This document shows positions 35,327-44,909 of a DNA stretch of 64,000 nt, piece by piece. The notes beneath the pieces are model-generated. The model had not been told where the DNA came from, did not search any database, and was given only the letters and a program-made list of their open reading frames with translations. The position numbers were made by a program, and so were the translations under genes. Numbering within the stretch: the first letter of the stretch is position 1; each line of letters opens with the position of its first letter. Location: positions 248,001-312,000 of the forward strand of contig NZ_MAXC01000049.1 in the NCBI RefSeq assembly GCF_001693485.1, read 5' to 3'. The DNA comes from Bradyrhizobium sp. LMTR 3. GTDB lineage: Bacteria; Pseudomonadota; Alphaproteobacteria; Rhizobiales; Xanthobacteraceae.

Positions 35327-35833
35327 ATGCATCGCAATCCAGGCCCGCGCGGAACTTGCGCCCACGAAGAGACGCATGGTCACCGCCTCAATGGCGACGC
35401 AGTTGAGTCTCGCGCCCGCTCGTACGCGGTATCGAAAGGCGTGCCGTTCACGCCGATGCGCCAAAGCGTGCTTGCCTTGCTTGCGGCGTCCGGCAAACCG
35501 ATGAGCGCCTACGAGATCGCAGAGAAAGTGAGCGATGCGCGAAAGCTCAAGGCCGTGCAGGTCTACCGTGCGCTGGAATTCCTGCAGGAGGCAGGGTGCG
35601 TCCATCGGCTGGCATCCCGCTCGGCCTATTTCGCCTGCGATCATCTGCACGGAGAAGGCGAAACGGTCGTCTTCATGGTCTGCGCGCAATGTGGCGCGGT
35701 TCAGGAGGCGGCCTCCGAACTGGTGGCGCGCGGCTTGCGGGGCGCAGCGAAAACAACCGGCTTCAGGCCCCGGCATCCGATGATCGAGGTGGAGGGCGAG
35801 TGCGCGGAATGCGCGGGTACGCCTGAACGCTAA
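35327..35833 (+). CDS. zur: Zinc uptake regulator Zur (Fur family)
   Basis: The 168-residue Fur-family repressor has a winged-helix domain (FTPMRQSVLALLAASGKPMS, YEIAEKVSDA, VQVYRALEFLQEAG). The dimerisation domain has FACDHLHGEGE and two Cys pairs for structural zinc, MVCAQCG (Cys119/122) and GECAECA (Cys159/162). The His at the start of the second domain and the short length are more like Zur than Fur, and the neighbours are zinc genes. The N-terminal 30 residues (His-rich HEETHGHR) are longer than usual. AAGGTGAG lies a little before the ATG. It would bind the Zur boxes at 34986, 35262, 39631 and 43628 when zinc is plentiful. Confidence 0.92.
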   Translation: MHRNPGPRGTCAHEETHGHRLNGDAVESRARSYAVSKGVPFTPMRQSVLALLAASGKPMSAYEIAEKVSDARKLKAVQVYRALEFLQEAGCVHRLASRSAYFACDHLHGEGETVVFMVCAQCGAVQEAASELVARGLRGAAKTTGFRPRHPMIEVEGECAECAGTPER

Positions 35834-35903
35834 CTCCATCGCTCGCGCGACTCACATTCTCCGTTGCCTGCCGGAGCTGTCTGGAGGGAAACGCTTTAGA
35901 AAG

Positions 35904-37379
35904 TTATTCGATCGATCCGCGGGACGAGCGCGCAAGTGCGAGGCCGCCAAGCACGGACGCGAGCGCCAGCATCAACATGGCCCGCCACCAGATGCTCCAC
36001 CTGATTTCACTTGCCGGCATCTCAACCCAATGCCACCGGGGCAATGATGACAGGTCACGCACGGTCATGGCGCGGCTCTCCTGGATTCTGGGAGAGAAAT
36101 ACTGCCGCCATCTCTTGTGAAAAGCCTCTGTCTGATCCTTGAAGGCGAGGAAACGGCGTGAATCGGTGCCGGCGATAGAGGTCAGCGCTTCATTGACGAG
36201 CATCGCAGGCGATAGCAAGCTCAGCCTGTCGACAAGTTTTTGCTGTTGCAGCAATTGCTGATCAAAACGTTTCAAAAGCGGCTCGATTTGTTCGTCGACT
36301 TTTTGCTTGGCCAGAAAAAATGCACGCATACGCGAAGGCACTTCGATACGTTCGTTCTTCACCAGCAGTGCTTCCGGATCGGAGGCATAGCGATAATCCG
36401 CGCTATAGAGGTCCTCGTATTCGCGCAATGATTCGGCGGTTGCGACGCGCGTGCGGCTGGCCAATTCGGTGCGGGAAGGGGCCGGGCTAACCAATCCCAC
36501 GGCAAGGTTCATTGTCACCGGCAAGATGAGCACAAAAATCGTCCAGAGTGCCATCATGATCAACGCATTGGTCGAAGATGAGCGGCCAACGGTGTTGACC
36601 AGGGCCGCGACCGCGAACCAGAACAAGCAATACGCCGCCACCAGCGCCGACCACGACAGCATCAAGACCAGTTGCTCCGCGCCGCGGGCTTCGGGACGGA
36701 TCAAAAGCAGGACCACGAGCGGCACGGGAATAACGATCGCCAGCAGCGCAAGCATGCGCACGACGACTTTCCCGGTCATCAACGTTGCGATGGAAAGCGG
36801 TTGCGAACAAAGCATGCGCAAGGTGCCATGTTCGCGCTCTGCCGACAGCAGGTTATATCCGAGCGTCGTAACCAGCAGAGGCAGTACGAATACGATAACG
36901 AAAGCGAGATCGAAGTGCCCGCTGAGCAGATTCCAGGGATTTTCGATTTCCGTGTCGTACATGAACTGAACTTTGCTCAAATAGGTGATGCGGTAATAAT
37001 TGGGCATCATGTCCGACTGACCGATCGCCAGTGCCGCGAGCGGTGCGTTGGGCATTGTGGCGTAACGCCCGGACAAGGTGCCGGCCATGGCAGCGGGGTT
37101 CGCGGGATTGGAGAACGGTATCAGCGCGGTTTGACCGGCGAGAACGGATTGGAGCGTCCCGCTATTTGCCGTTTGGGTCTCCTGTTCGTGTTTGAGAACT
37201 TGAGCGACCATGCGGTCGCGGAGCGTTGCTTGCGCCAGTCCCACAAATAGTCCGTAACCCACCATGAGAGTCAGAACGCAACACACCAACAGCAGCGTGC
37301 GATCGCGGACAAGGATGCGGGCCTCGTGCAGTACGATCAGCGACAAGGTGGAGAGCGGGCGAGGCTGCATTGTCTTCAT
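35904..37379 (-). CDS. ABC-2 type permease with DUF3526 domain (second of pair)
   Basis: This inner-membrane protein of about 491 residues has an N-terminal TM (LLLVCCVLTLMVGYGLFVGL), a large periplasmic loop (about 60-180), three to five further TMs (FVIVFVLPLLVTTLGYNLL, LLAIVIPVPLVVLLLI), a second loop and a last TM near the C-terminus. AEREHGTLRMLCSQPLS is the ABC-2 coupling-helix signature. It belongs to the DUF3526 permease family. ATG 37379 is preferred to the open frame from 37475 because the upstream permease gene stops at 37388. Together with the preceding permease and ATPase it forms a three-gene ABC operon; substrate unknown. Confidence 0.85.
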   Translation of the reverse strand: MKTMQPRPLSTLSLIVLHEARILVRDRTLLLVCCVLTLMVGYGLFVGLAQATLRDRMVAQVLKHEQETQTANSGTLQSVLAGQTALIPFSNPANPAAMAGTLSGRYATMPNAPLAALAIGQSDMMPNYYRITYLSKVQFMYDTEIENPWNLLSGHFDLAFVIVFVLPLLVTTLGYNLLSAEREHGTLRMLCSQPLSIATLMTGKVVVRMLALLAIVIPVPLVVLLLIRPEARGAEQLVLMLSWSALVAAYCLFWFAVAALVNTVGRSSSTNALIMMALWTIFVLILPVTMNLAVGLVSPAPSRTELASRTRVATAESLREYEDLYSADYRYASDPEALLVKNERIEVPSRMRAFFLAKQKVDEQIEPLLKRFDQQLLQQQKLVDRLSLLSPAMLVNEALTSIAGTDSRRFLAFKDQTEAFHKRWRQYFSPRIQESRAMTVRDLSSLPRWHWVEMPASEIRWSIWWRAMLMLALASVLGGLALARSSRGSIE

Positions 37380-37387
37380 TCGACTGC

Positions 37388-38785
37388 CTAGCGCATCAGC
37401 GGACGGGTGAGCGCATACTGCGCGAGCGCGACGGAGAGGCAGAACATCACGGCGAGCAGCGCAAGGCTCGCCCAATGGTGCGCCAAGGCAAACGACACAG
37501 ACGGAAGTTCATACTTGAATTGCGGCACGCTTGCCCACAGTTCGGGGCCAGCCTTGTAAGTGAAATGCGCATTACCCAAGCGATCGGCGTGTTCGATCAA
37601 GTCCTCGCTGACAATGTTCTGAATCTTCCGCCGTTGGGCTTCGGCCGCGGTTGAGAAGTCGCGATGTTGGGAAAAGTCCGTTCCCGCCAGGCCCATGGAG
37701 TAGCCGCGGAGTGCAACGACCGGGGCAACAAGGCCGATCCACACTTGCGCGAGCTGTTGACGCTCGAATGTGTCCCAAAGCCTGCCGAAGTTTTCATCAA
37801 GTGCGCCGTAACCCGCCTCGTCATCAACTTTCAGCGCCGCGCCCCACTTGCTGAGCGGAACCGATGGATCCCACTGCGTTCGCGCACCGAAATGGGTGGA
37901 CCAAGCCTTGCGGCCAGCGTCTGCCATGTCGTGCGCGAGTTGATCGTCAAAGTCGAGCCGGGACGGCGTGGGATAGAGCAAATTCGTCGCTTCGGAGGCG
38001 GTGCGCGGAGCAATCAGCATTGTTGCGACCCAGAAGCCCAGGAGCAGGACCAGGGCGGCCCGCGATGAACGCGCGAGGGCTGATACCGCCAAGGTCAGAA
38101 ACACGAAAAAGCCGAGATAGAGGCCGTATCCCGCCGCGAGCCACGCGATCCGATAGACCACGTCCACGCGCTCTCCAGCGGGCAGGCGAGCAACGATGAG
38201 TACTGCAATCGCAAGGCCGACTGGAGCAATCAGAATGCCGACGCAGCTCGCAAGCGCCGCCGCTTTGCCGAAAAGAAGGCTCCGCGCGGTCGCGCCCAGG
38301 CTGATAAGCTGGCGCAACGTTCCGCGTTCGCGCTCGTCGCTCACAGAGTTGAAGCCGATGACGATAATGAGTAGTGGAAGCAAAACCTGAAGAAGCCATG
38401 CTGGCGATAACTCGCCGAACCGCTGCAAACCGGTTGCATCCTGGGCCGGCCGGAACTTGACTTCGCTCTGGCGATGCGCCTGCAGCCAGACGGTCGACCC
38501 AACAAACGGCCCAATGCCGGGATCGAAGACGGCAAGCGACGGTTCAGGCTTGAACACGTGCATGCCCTGTTCCGCCGCATCGTGCGGGTGCCGATGGCGT
38601 TGGTGAAGCCAGGCGTCATAGTCGAGGGCTTGGCCTGCCGACCGCTCGCTATTCAGCTGAACCTGCCGATTCCACCCGGCCGCCAGAGCCACCAGCATGA
38701 GCATGACGACCAGCCCTCCGGCCCAGAGCAGACGCCCGTCGCGGGTCAGCACGCGAAGATCTTTGGCGGCGATGATCGCGAACAC
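37388..38785 (-). CDS. ABC-2 type permease with DUF3526 domain (first of pair)
   Basis: The 465-residue permease is organised like the next gene. It has TM1 (LLWAGGLVVMLMLVALAAGW), a periplasmic loop containing the paired His HQRHRHPHD (possible metal ligands), membrane segments around LLIIVIGFNSV, and the coupling motif DERERGTLRQLISLGA. A second long loop precedes the last TM. The gene starts immediately after the ATPase stop and ends 9 bp before the next permease start, so all three are co-transcribed. DUF3526 pairs usually form heterodimeric exporters or lipoprotein-type extractors; their role here is inferred from Zur-box linkage. Confidence 0.85.
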   Translation of the reverse strand: MFAIIAAKDLRVLTRDGRLLWAGGLVVMLMLVALAAGWNRQVQLNSERSAGQALDYDAWLHQRHRHPHDAAEQGMHVFKPEPSLAVFDPGIGPFVGSTVWLQAHRQSEVKFRPAQDATGLQRFGELSPAWLLQVLLPLLIIVIGFNSVSDERERGTLRQLISLGATARSLLFGKAAALASCVGILIAPVGLAIAVLIVARLPAGERVDVVYRIAWLAAGYGLYLGFFVFLTLAVSALARSSRAALVLLLGFWVATMLIAPRTASEATNLLYPTPSRLDFDDQLAHDMADAGRKAWSTHFGARTQWDPSVPLSKWGAALKVDDEAGYGALDENFGRLWDTFERQQLAQVWIGLVAPVVALRGYSMGLAGTDFSQHRDFSTAAEAQRRKIQNIVSEDLIEHADRLGNAHFTYKAGPELWASVPQFKYELPSVSFALAHHWASLALLAVMFCLSVALAQYALTRPLMR

Positions 38786-38786
38786 G

Positions 38787-39491
38787 TCAACTCTTCATGT
38801 GCTTGAGGTAGAGCGCTTCAAGATCGGCATGGCTGACCTCCTCGCTCCTGAGTTCTTCCACGAGCCGCCCCTGCTTCATGATGCCGATGCGGGTCCCGGT
38901 CTGCTTCGCGTGGAAGAGATCGTGTGTTGTCGTCAAGACGGTCACGCCGTCGTTGCTGGCCTTGACGAGAAGCTCCGAGAACTCGTTGGCTGCGGACGGG
39001 TCAAGTCCTGAGGTGGGCTCGTCGAGCAAGAGGGCTTTGGCATTCTTGGCCAGCGCGATGGCAATTCCCACCTTCTGACGCATGCCTTTCGAGTAGGTCG
39101 CGACCCTGTCATCGGCTGCTTGACGAGGGAGACCTGCCGCCTCGAGCAGTTCAAGCAACCGCTGCCGCGGCAAATGCTCTCCGATTGCGAGTGAAGAGAA
39201 GAATGCCAGGTTTTCCAGACCTGAGAGCACGCCATAGAGCGTGACCTGTTCGGGGATATATGCAAGGAGCCGCTTCGTCTCCAGCGGCTGACGCACGACG
39301 TCGAGCTTGCCGATTTGCAGAGTGCCGGATGTCGGCTGGAGAAAATTCAGGAACAGATTGACCAGCGTCGTCTTGCCTGCGCCGTTCGCCCCCAAGAGGC
39401 AATAGATCTCGCCAGGCAGGACGCTGAGCGAGACATTATCCAGAGCGCGCTTGGCGCCAAACTGCTTCGTCACTTCAATCGCATCGAGCAT
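38787..39491 (-). CDS. ABC transporter ATP-binding protein
   Basis: The 234-residue ATPase has Walker A LLGANGAGKTTL (about 33-44), Q-loop AYIPEQV, signature YSKGMRQKVGIA, and Walker B ALLLDEPTSGLD with the D-loop and H-loop (TTHDL). It is of the drug/Nod-factor/ABC-2 type and pairs with the two DUF3526 permeases downstream. The gene is divergent from the TonB receptor, and the Zur box at 39631-39650 sits between them about 140 bp upstream, so zinc repression of both directions is likely. Confidence 0.92.
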   Translation of the reverse strand: MLDAIEVTKQFGAKRALDNVSLSVLPGEIYCLLGANGAGKTTLVNLFLNFLQPTSGTLQIGKLDVVRQPLETKRLLAYIPEQVTLYGVLSGLENLAFFSSLAIGEHLPRQRLLELLEAAGLPRQAADDRVATYSKGMRQKVGIAIALAKNAKALLLDEPTSGLDPSAANEFSELLVKASNDGVTVLTTTHDLFHAKQTGTRIGIMKQGRLVEELRSEEVSHADLEALYLKHMKS

Positions 39492-39630
39492 GGATTCTCA
39501 TACACCTCCACTGACCACGTCGGCCGCTCATCGAAGGTGCCGTACGCGGCACGCCAGCAATAGGAGTAGTGAATTCGGCTGTTCACGCTCTGCGATCGCA
39601 TGACGAGGCCTCGTTGGTTGCCTTGACGTA

Positions 39631-39650
39631 TGTAACGTTATAACATTACA
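39631..39650. promoter_or_regulatory. Zur box between ABC operon and TonB receptor
   Basis: TGTAACGTTATAACATTACA is an almost perfect palindrome (9 of 10 pairs) matching the Zur operator. It lies 140 bp upstream of the minus-strand ATPase start and about 20 bp before the receptor start, so it can control both. Confidence 0.9.
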
Positions 39651-39671
39651 TAGCTCTTGTGAAGCCTTGAC

Positions 39672-42095
39672 GTGGGGCACAAGGCGGTTCGCGGGGTGGG
39701 GGCAAGCGTGCGTTACGTGTTGTGTTCGGTTTCTCTATCAATTCTTTTGATAGCGGCAGACGTTCCGCCGTTTGGCTTGGCTGACGCGCAAGCTCAGGCG
39801 CCTTCGACATCACCCAACCAGCCGGCGAGCTCGTTGCCGCCTGTAACCGTTGACGCGCCGCAGCGGCGACCAACGGCGAGAGCGGCGACGCTGTCGAATT
39901 CGCAAAGAGGCCGTACCTCCCGGACAAACAGAAATCCGCGGCCCTCAACCATTGCTGAGGCGTCACTGCATTCGCAAGGGCAACAGCAGGTGCCGGCGAC
40001 GCCGCTCAACACAAATGTGGTTACGCCCGGCGCGAGCCGGCTGGGGCTGACCCCGCGGGAGATTCCCGCAACCGTCGAGGTCGTTGGAGCGGAAACGATC
40101 CGGGAGCAAGGCTACCACACCACGATCGATACGGCGAAAGGCGCAACCGGCGTGACCGCCGGCGACGCGCCGAACGACGTGTCGTTCTCCATGCGCGGTT
40201 TCCAGGGCGACCAGGTCAACGTGACCTACAATGGCGTCAATATCGGCGCGACGGGCAATACGGCGCTGACCATGGAGACGTTCAACCTCGATAGGGTCGA
40301 ATTTCTCAAGGGCCCATCGTCCCTGATGTCGGGGCAAGGTGCGGTCGGCGGCGCCATCAACTACGTCACCAAGGCGCCTCATACCGGTCCGATCACCAAC
40401 GAAGCCTTTATCGGTTTCGATTCGTTCGGCAGTATCCGAGGCGGCTATGGTTCGGGAGGAAGCACCAATATCCGGGGCCTCGACTATCGGTTCGACATCA
40501 GCCGGTCCGTGCAGAACGGCTTCATCGACGACACGAATACAAAGAACCTGCACGTGTCCGGGCAGCTCGACTATCGCTTGACGAACGCGTTCAAGGTTTT
40601 CGTCGCGACTGAGTACAAGGACTACAAGGCGCGCGTGTACGAAGGCACGCCGCTTGTCCCAGTCGCGTTCAGCGGGCCGTTCGCGACCACGGGCATCGTA
40701 TCCGGGACGAAAGTATCGGACTATAACGGCACCAATCTCGGCGCCGTCACGATCGACAGCCGGACGCTAACGACGAACTACAACGTGCTCGACAATCACA
40801 AGACGATCAAGGAGTCATGGATACGCGGGGGCTTCGAGTGGAACCTGACGAACAACGTCACCCTGAGAAGTCAGATCTATAACGACAATGCAAGCCGTGA
40901 TTGGTACAACAACGAGGTGAGCGCGTTCAACGCCAGCAACCTGGTCGATCGTGAACGGTTCTACGTCCATCACAACCAGAACCTGCTCGGCAACAATACG
41001 GATCTCACGTGGAATTCGCACCTATTCGGCATGGAAAACCGCCTGGTCACGGCGCTCGAATTCTATCATCTGGATTTTTCGCGACCTGGCGCGGCTAACT
41101 TTCCCTCCGATCAGGTCATGCTGGTCGATCCCTTTCGCGGCTACTACGGACTGCTGACGACGCAACGACAGACCGCAACCATCGACAGTTTCGCGATCAA
41201 TCTCGAAGACCGGTTGAAGATCACGGAGAACTTCGCTCTGATTGGCGGTCTTCGCTACAATCCTTTCGAGCTCGATCGAACATCGACCAATGTCAGCGGC
41301 GTGAGCAAGGTCGGATTTCCTTATTCGGTAAGCTTTCAGCCGGTGACAGGTCGTATCGGCTACACCTGGGAAGCCATTCCGGGAATGACGTTCTATAGCC
41401 AATACGCGACGGCGAGCGACCTGTCGGCCGGCAGCACTTTCCTGCTGAGCCCGACGCAGCCGCCAACCTTGACGTCGGCTCGCAGCTACGAGACAGGCGT
41501 GAAAAATCTGCTGTGGAATGGCCGCGCCGAATGGACTTTCTCGGCTTTCGACATCGAGCGCAGCAATGTGTACTCGGCGCAGGCCGGTCAAACCCTCAAT
41601 CTCGCCGGAAAGGTCAAGTCACAGGGGGTGGAGTTCGCCGCGGCGGCACGGCCAATTCCGGAGCTCAAGCTGTGGGGCAACATCGCCTATGTCCACGCGC
41701 GCTATGCCGACTACGAGTTCTCCGGCGGATCGTTCTCCGGCAACGCGCCGCCGAACATACCCGCGGTCGTGGTGAACGGTGGCGCGTCCTATCGCTTCGC
41801 CAATCCGGGCTGGCTGCCTGTCGAACTGGGGGTTTCGGTCCGCCATGTCGGTAACCGGTACAGCACCGATGCCAACACAGTGACCCTTCTTGCCTACACG
41901 ACAGCGGATGCCTTTGCTTTCATCGACATTCCGAAGTCGGCGATGTTTCCGACCGTCGACAGCACGCGTGTCACCTTCCGGGTACGTAACTTCACCGATG
42001 CGAAGTACGCGGCATGGAGCGATCCATTCTATCCAGATCAGATATTCCTCGGGGCACCGCGCACCTACGAGATCGCGGCATCCTTCAAATTCTGA
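39672..42095 (+). CDS. TonB-dependent outer-membrane receptor, Zur-linked
   Basis: The 807-residue receptor has a signal peptide (about 10-43) and a variable Pro/Ser/Arg-rich segment. The plug domain (about 130-235) is marked by IPATVEVVGAETIREQGY, FSMRGFQGDQVNVTYNGV, VEFLKGPSSLMSGQGAVGG and INYVTKAP. A 22-strand barrel follows, ending in Phe (EIAASFKF). It resembles siderophore receptors, but the upstream Zur box points to uptake of a zinc complex, a zincophore, or haem-like ligand under zinc shortage. The start is a GTG at 39672; later in-frame GTG codons are possible. It directly precedes the PepSY gene, a frequent partner of metallophore receptors. Confidence 0.92.
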   Translation: MGHKAVRGVGASVRYVLCSVSLSILLIAADVPPFGLADAQAQAPSTSPNQPASSLPPVTVDAPQRRPTARAATLSNSQRGRTSRTNRNPRPSTIAEASLHSQGQQQVPATPLNTNVVTPGASRLGLTPREIPATVEVVGAETIREQGYHTTIDTAKGATGVTAGDAPNDVSFSMRGFQGDQVNVTYNGVNIGATGNTALTMETFNLDRVEFLKGPSSLMSGQGAVGGAINYVTKAPHTGPITNEAFIGFDSFGSIRGGYGSGGSTNIRGLDYRFDISRSVQNGFIDDTNTKNLHVSGQLDYRLTNAFKVFVATEYKDYKARVYEGTPLVPVAFSGPFATTGIVSGTKVSDYNGTNLGAVTIDSRTLTTNYNVLDNHKTIKESWIRGGFEWNLTNNVTLRSQIYNDNASRDWYNNEVSAFNASNLVDRERFYVHHNQNLLGNNTDLTWNSHLFGMENRLVTALEFYHLDFSRPGAANFPSDQVMLVDPFRGYYGLLTTQRQTATIDSFAINLEDRLKITENFALIGGLRYNPFELDRTSTNVSGVSKVGFPYSVSFQPVTGRIGYTWEAIPGMTFYSQYATASDLSAGSTFLLSPTQPPTLTSARSYETGVKNLLWNGRAEWTFSAFDIERSNVYSAQAGQTLNLAGKVKSQGVEFAAAARPIPELKLWGNIAYVHARYADYEFSGGSFSGNAPPNIPAVVVNGGASYRFANPGWLPVELGVSVRHVGNRYSTDANTVTLLAYTTADAFAFIDIPKSAMFPTVDSTRVTFRVRNFTDAKYAAWSDPFYPDQIFLGAPRTYEIAASFKF

Positions 42096-42108
42096 TGGTG
42101 GTTCGCCG

Positions 42109-43536
42109 TTGCGGGTCCTGGTCCTTATCCATCGCTGGCTGAGCATCCCGCTGTGTCTGCTGTTCGTGATGTGGTTTGCATCTGGTATCGTGATGCACTT
42201 TGTGCCATTTCCGGCGCTCACCGAAGCTGAGCGCTTCGGAGGATTATCCGTCTTCGACGTTTCCAAGGTGAGGCACAGTCCCGCCGAGGCTGTCGCGGCG
42301 AGCACGCTCAAAGGTGTCACGCGGGTGCGTCTGTGGCAGCGCAGCGACGGTCCCGTGTACCTGGTGTCGACTTCCACCGGCATGAAAGCCCTGCATGCTG
42401 ACGATTTGCGCGCGGCCGATATCGGCTCCGAGCAAGTGGCACTGGCAATCGCGTCCGAGCATGCGCGCGTGCGCAGCTTGAATCCTGCTGCGGCCACTTT
42501 CGAGGAACTGGCGGAGTATGATCAATGGACGGTCCCGAACGGCCTCGACGGACACCGACCTCTCTATCGTATTGCTCTGAACGATGTTGCGGGAACCGAG
42601 CTGTACGTCTCGACACGCACCGGCGAGATCGTGAGAGATACGACGCGCAGTGAACGCGCATGGAACTACGTCGGAAGCGTCGCGCATTGGATCTATCCGA
42701 CCACGCTGCGCAAAGACTGGATGGCCTGGAACGTCACGGTCTGGTAGTTGTCCCTTGCTGCCGTCATCGCGGCATTGTCAGGCCTCATGGTAGGCCTCTT
42801 TCGTCTCAGGCGCGTGCGAGACCGTATTGTATCTCCCTTCCGAAAATGGCATGCGTGGCATCACTGGCTCGGATTGGCGTGCGCTGCGTTCGTGATGACG
42901 TGGATTGTTAGCGGATGGCTATCGATGGACCATGGCCGTCTCTTTTCCACCGGCGCGCTTACCCGATCGGAGGCGGACCGGATCGCCGGGACGCCGGCAT
43001 GGGGCGAACTGACCGCGACAGTGCCCGCATCGCTTTCATCGGCTACCCGTGAAATCGAGTGGTTCGCTTTCGGCGGCCGCATCCATCAACGTTATCGAAC
43101 GGGCGTTGACGCGCAGCAGCTTTCCGTCGTCGTTCCAGCGCCTACTGCACCTGCTTTCCCGTTCCTGCAAGCCGATCAGATCAATGTCGTCATCTCGCAC
43201 GCTGTCGGTAGCTGCTCGAGCACTTCGGCTGTCGCGCCAGATGACCACTACTTCCCTGCATCTGAAGTTGCACCGGCTCCCGTATATCGGTCCATATGCG
43301 GGGACGTTTGGTACCAAGTCGATGGTGCTAGCGGCGCCAACCTGGAAAAGCTTGATGCGCAGCGTCGTACCTATCGCTGGCTGTACCGCGCGCTGCATAC
43401 CTTCGATTTCCCTGCCTTGATGACGCGCCCCAGCTTGCGGAGCGCGATCATTGTTGTTCTATGTGCGTTTGGAGCAGCGTTCAGCATCACCGGAATCGTG
43501 ATCGCCTGGCGGCGACTGAGACTCGAATTTCGCTGA
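42109..43536 (+). pseudogene. PepSY-TM protein interrupted by an in-frame amber codon
   Basis: Two open frames in the same register (TTG 42109 to TAG 42745-42747; 42748 to 43536) together make one PepSY_TM protein of about 475 residues. It has TM1 (VLIHRWLSIPLCLLFVMWF), a PepSY-type periplasmic part, TM2 right after the stop (SLAAVIAALSGLMVGLF), TM3 (HHWLGLACAAFVMTWIVSGW) and the last TM (IIVVLCAFGAAFSITGIVI). The stop falls in VTVW-stop-LSLAA, where relatives have Trp-Leu; TGG to TAG explains it. There is no SD for a separate second gene. It is a nonsense pseudogene, or a base-call error. Its partner would be the TonB receptor 14 bp upstream. Confidence 0.8.
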
Positions 43537-43627
43537 CTGCATTCGAAGTGGCCCTGCCCATGCGCTGCAAAGGCAGCGACCACAATCAATCGTGATGGGC
43601 TCTCGAGGGCTGTTGCATGTGCCAAAA

Positions 43628-43647
43628 TGTAACGTTATAACATTACG
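43628..43647. promoter_or_regulatory. Zur box upstream of COG0523 GTPase genes
   Basis: TGTAACGTTATAACATTACG, palindromic around GTTATAAC, lies about 22 bp before the first start codon of the COG0523 gene pair. It repeats the operator at 39631 with only the last base changed. Confidence 0.9.
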
Positions 43648-43668
43648 TATCGGGGATGATTTGATTGC

Positions 43669-44898
43669 GTGGCAATGAAGATAGACCAACCGATTCCGGT
43701 GACGATCCTCACGGGGTTCCTGGGCTCGGGGAAATCCACGCTGCTCAATGAGCTCTTGGCGAGCGAGGCCTTTGCGGACACCGCCGTCATCATCAACGAG
43801 TTTGGCGATATATCCATCGACCATGATCTTGTACGCGTGAACAAGCGCGAACTGATGGTGACAACGACAGGCTGCCTCTGCTGCACCGCTGGCAGCGACA
43901 TCAGGTCTTCCCTGTTCGAACTTTACGACGCTTTGGAGAGCAGGGCTGTCCCGTCATTCAAGCGCGTGATCGTTGAGACCACCGGGCTTGCCGATCCCGC
44001 ACCAATCATCAATCAGATTACACCGGGCAGTCTTCCGGCGGTCGGGTATCGGGACCACGTCGTGGCAAGATGCTTTCGACTGTCCGGCGTTGTTTGCGCA
44101 ATCGACGTGACCATGATCGAAGAGACGATGGAACGCCACTTCGAATGCATGAAGCAGGTGGCGTTTGCGGATAGTGTGGTGCTGACCAAGACGGACCTTG
44201 GCGCAGAAGCAGCGGCTCCCGGTCTCTCCGGCCTGCTGCCGAAGATCCGGCAGATCAACGCTGCCGCGGCCATCGTGGACCGTCACGGGAACGACTTCGA
44301 TCTCGCTGCGGTCTTTGCTCCGCGTCGCTACGTTCCCTCCGAACAGGGGGCCGATGTCGAGGGGTGGTTGGCCTTGGAGGTGGCGTTGGCCCAGCAAGGG
44401 CAAACTCACAACGATGCCACAGGCGCGAGCCGCCATGCGGCGGCTGGCATCCAGAGTCTGGCATTGCTCGAAAGCCGGCCGGTATCGCCGCGAAATCTCG
44501 CCACATTCATTGAACTGCTCAAGGCCGTGGGCGGTCCGCAATTGCTCCGTCTGAAGGGGCTCGTTGGGCTGGAGGACGATCCGGAGCGGCCGCTTGTCGT
44601 GCACGGCGTTCAGCATGCGATTCAACAGTACCGGCTTCCGGCCTGGCCCTCGGACGATCGTCGCACGCGAATGGTCGTCATCGCTCACGGCCTTGATGAA
44701 GCGGTCGTCAAGAATCTGTTCACGGCGATAACGGGCATTTCAGCGCGCGCAAAGGCGCAATTGGTGCTGACGGTCGCAGCTCTGAGCGTTCTCGGCTTTG
44801 CGCTTGTCGCAGGGTTATCGCTGTTGCTTCACGAGCGCGCCACCGCCCAGTTTGAACCCCCGCCTGTGATTCAGAACGCAACGAGACCTCAACGCTGA
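43669..44898 (+). CDS. COG0523 zinc GTPase (CobW family) with C-terminal membrane segment
   Basis: The 409-residue G3E GTPase has P-loop GFLGSGKST (16-24), switch region IINEFGDI, the metal motif C-x-C-C (GCLCC, Cys69/71/72), ETTGLADPAP and guanine motif TKTD. The C-terminal CobW_C domain ends in VVIAHGLDEA. Unusually it is followed by a predicted TM helix (AQLVLTVAALSVLGFALVAG) and a short tail, so the protein may be membrane-anchored. COG0523 proteins of this type deliver zinc to apo-enzymes during starvation. Zur box 22 bp upstream. The start is GTG 43669 or ATG 43675. Another COG0523 gene follows 11 bp downstream. Confidence 0.9.
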   Translation: MAMKIDQPIPVTILTGFLGSGKSTLLNELLASEAFADTAVIINEFGDISIDHDLVRVNKRELMVTTTGCLCCTAGSDIRSSLFELYDALESRAVPSFKRVIVETTGLADPAPIINQITPGSLPAVGYRDHVVARCFRLSGVVCAIDVTMIEETMERHFECMKQVAFADSVVLTKTDLGAEAAAPGLSGLLPKIRQINAAAAIVDRHGNDFDLAAVFAPRRYVPSEQGADVEGWLALEVALAQQGQTHNDATGASRHAAAGIQSLALLESRPVSPRNLATFIELLKAVGGPQLLRLKGLVGLEDDPERPLVVHGVQHAIQQYRLPAWPSDDRRTRMVVIAHGLDEAVVKNLFTAITGISARAKAQLVLTVAALSVLGFALVAGLSLLLHERATAQFEPPPVIQNATRPQR

Positions 44899-44909
44899 AA
44901 GGGCCAAGC

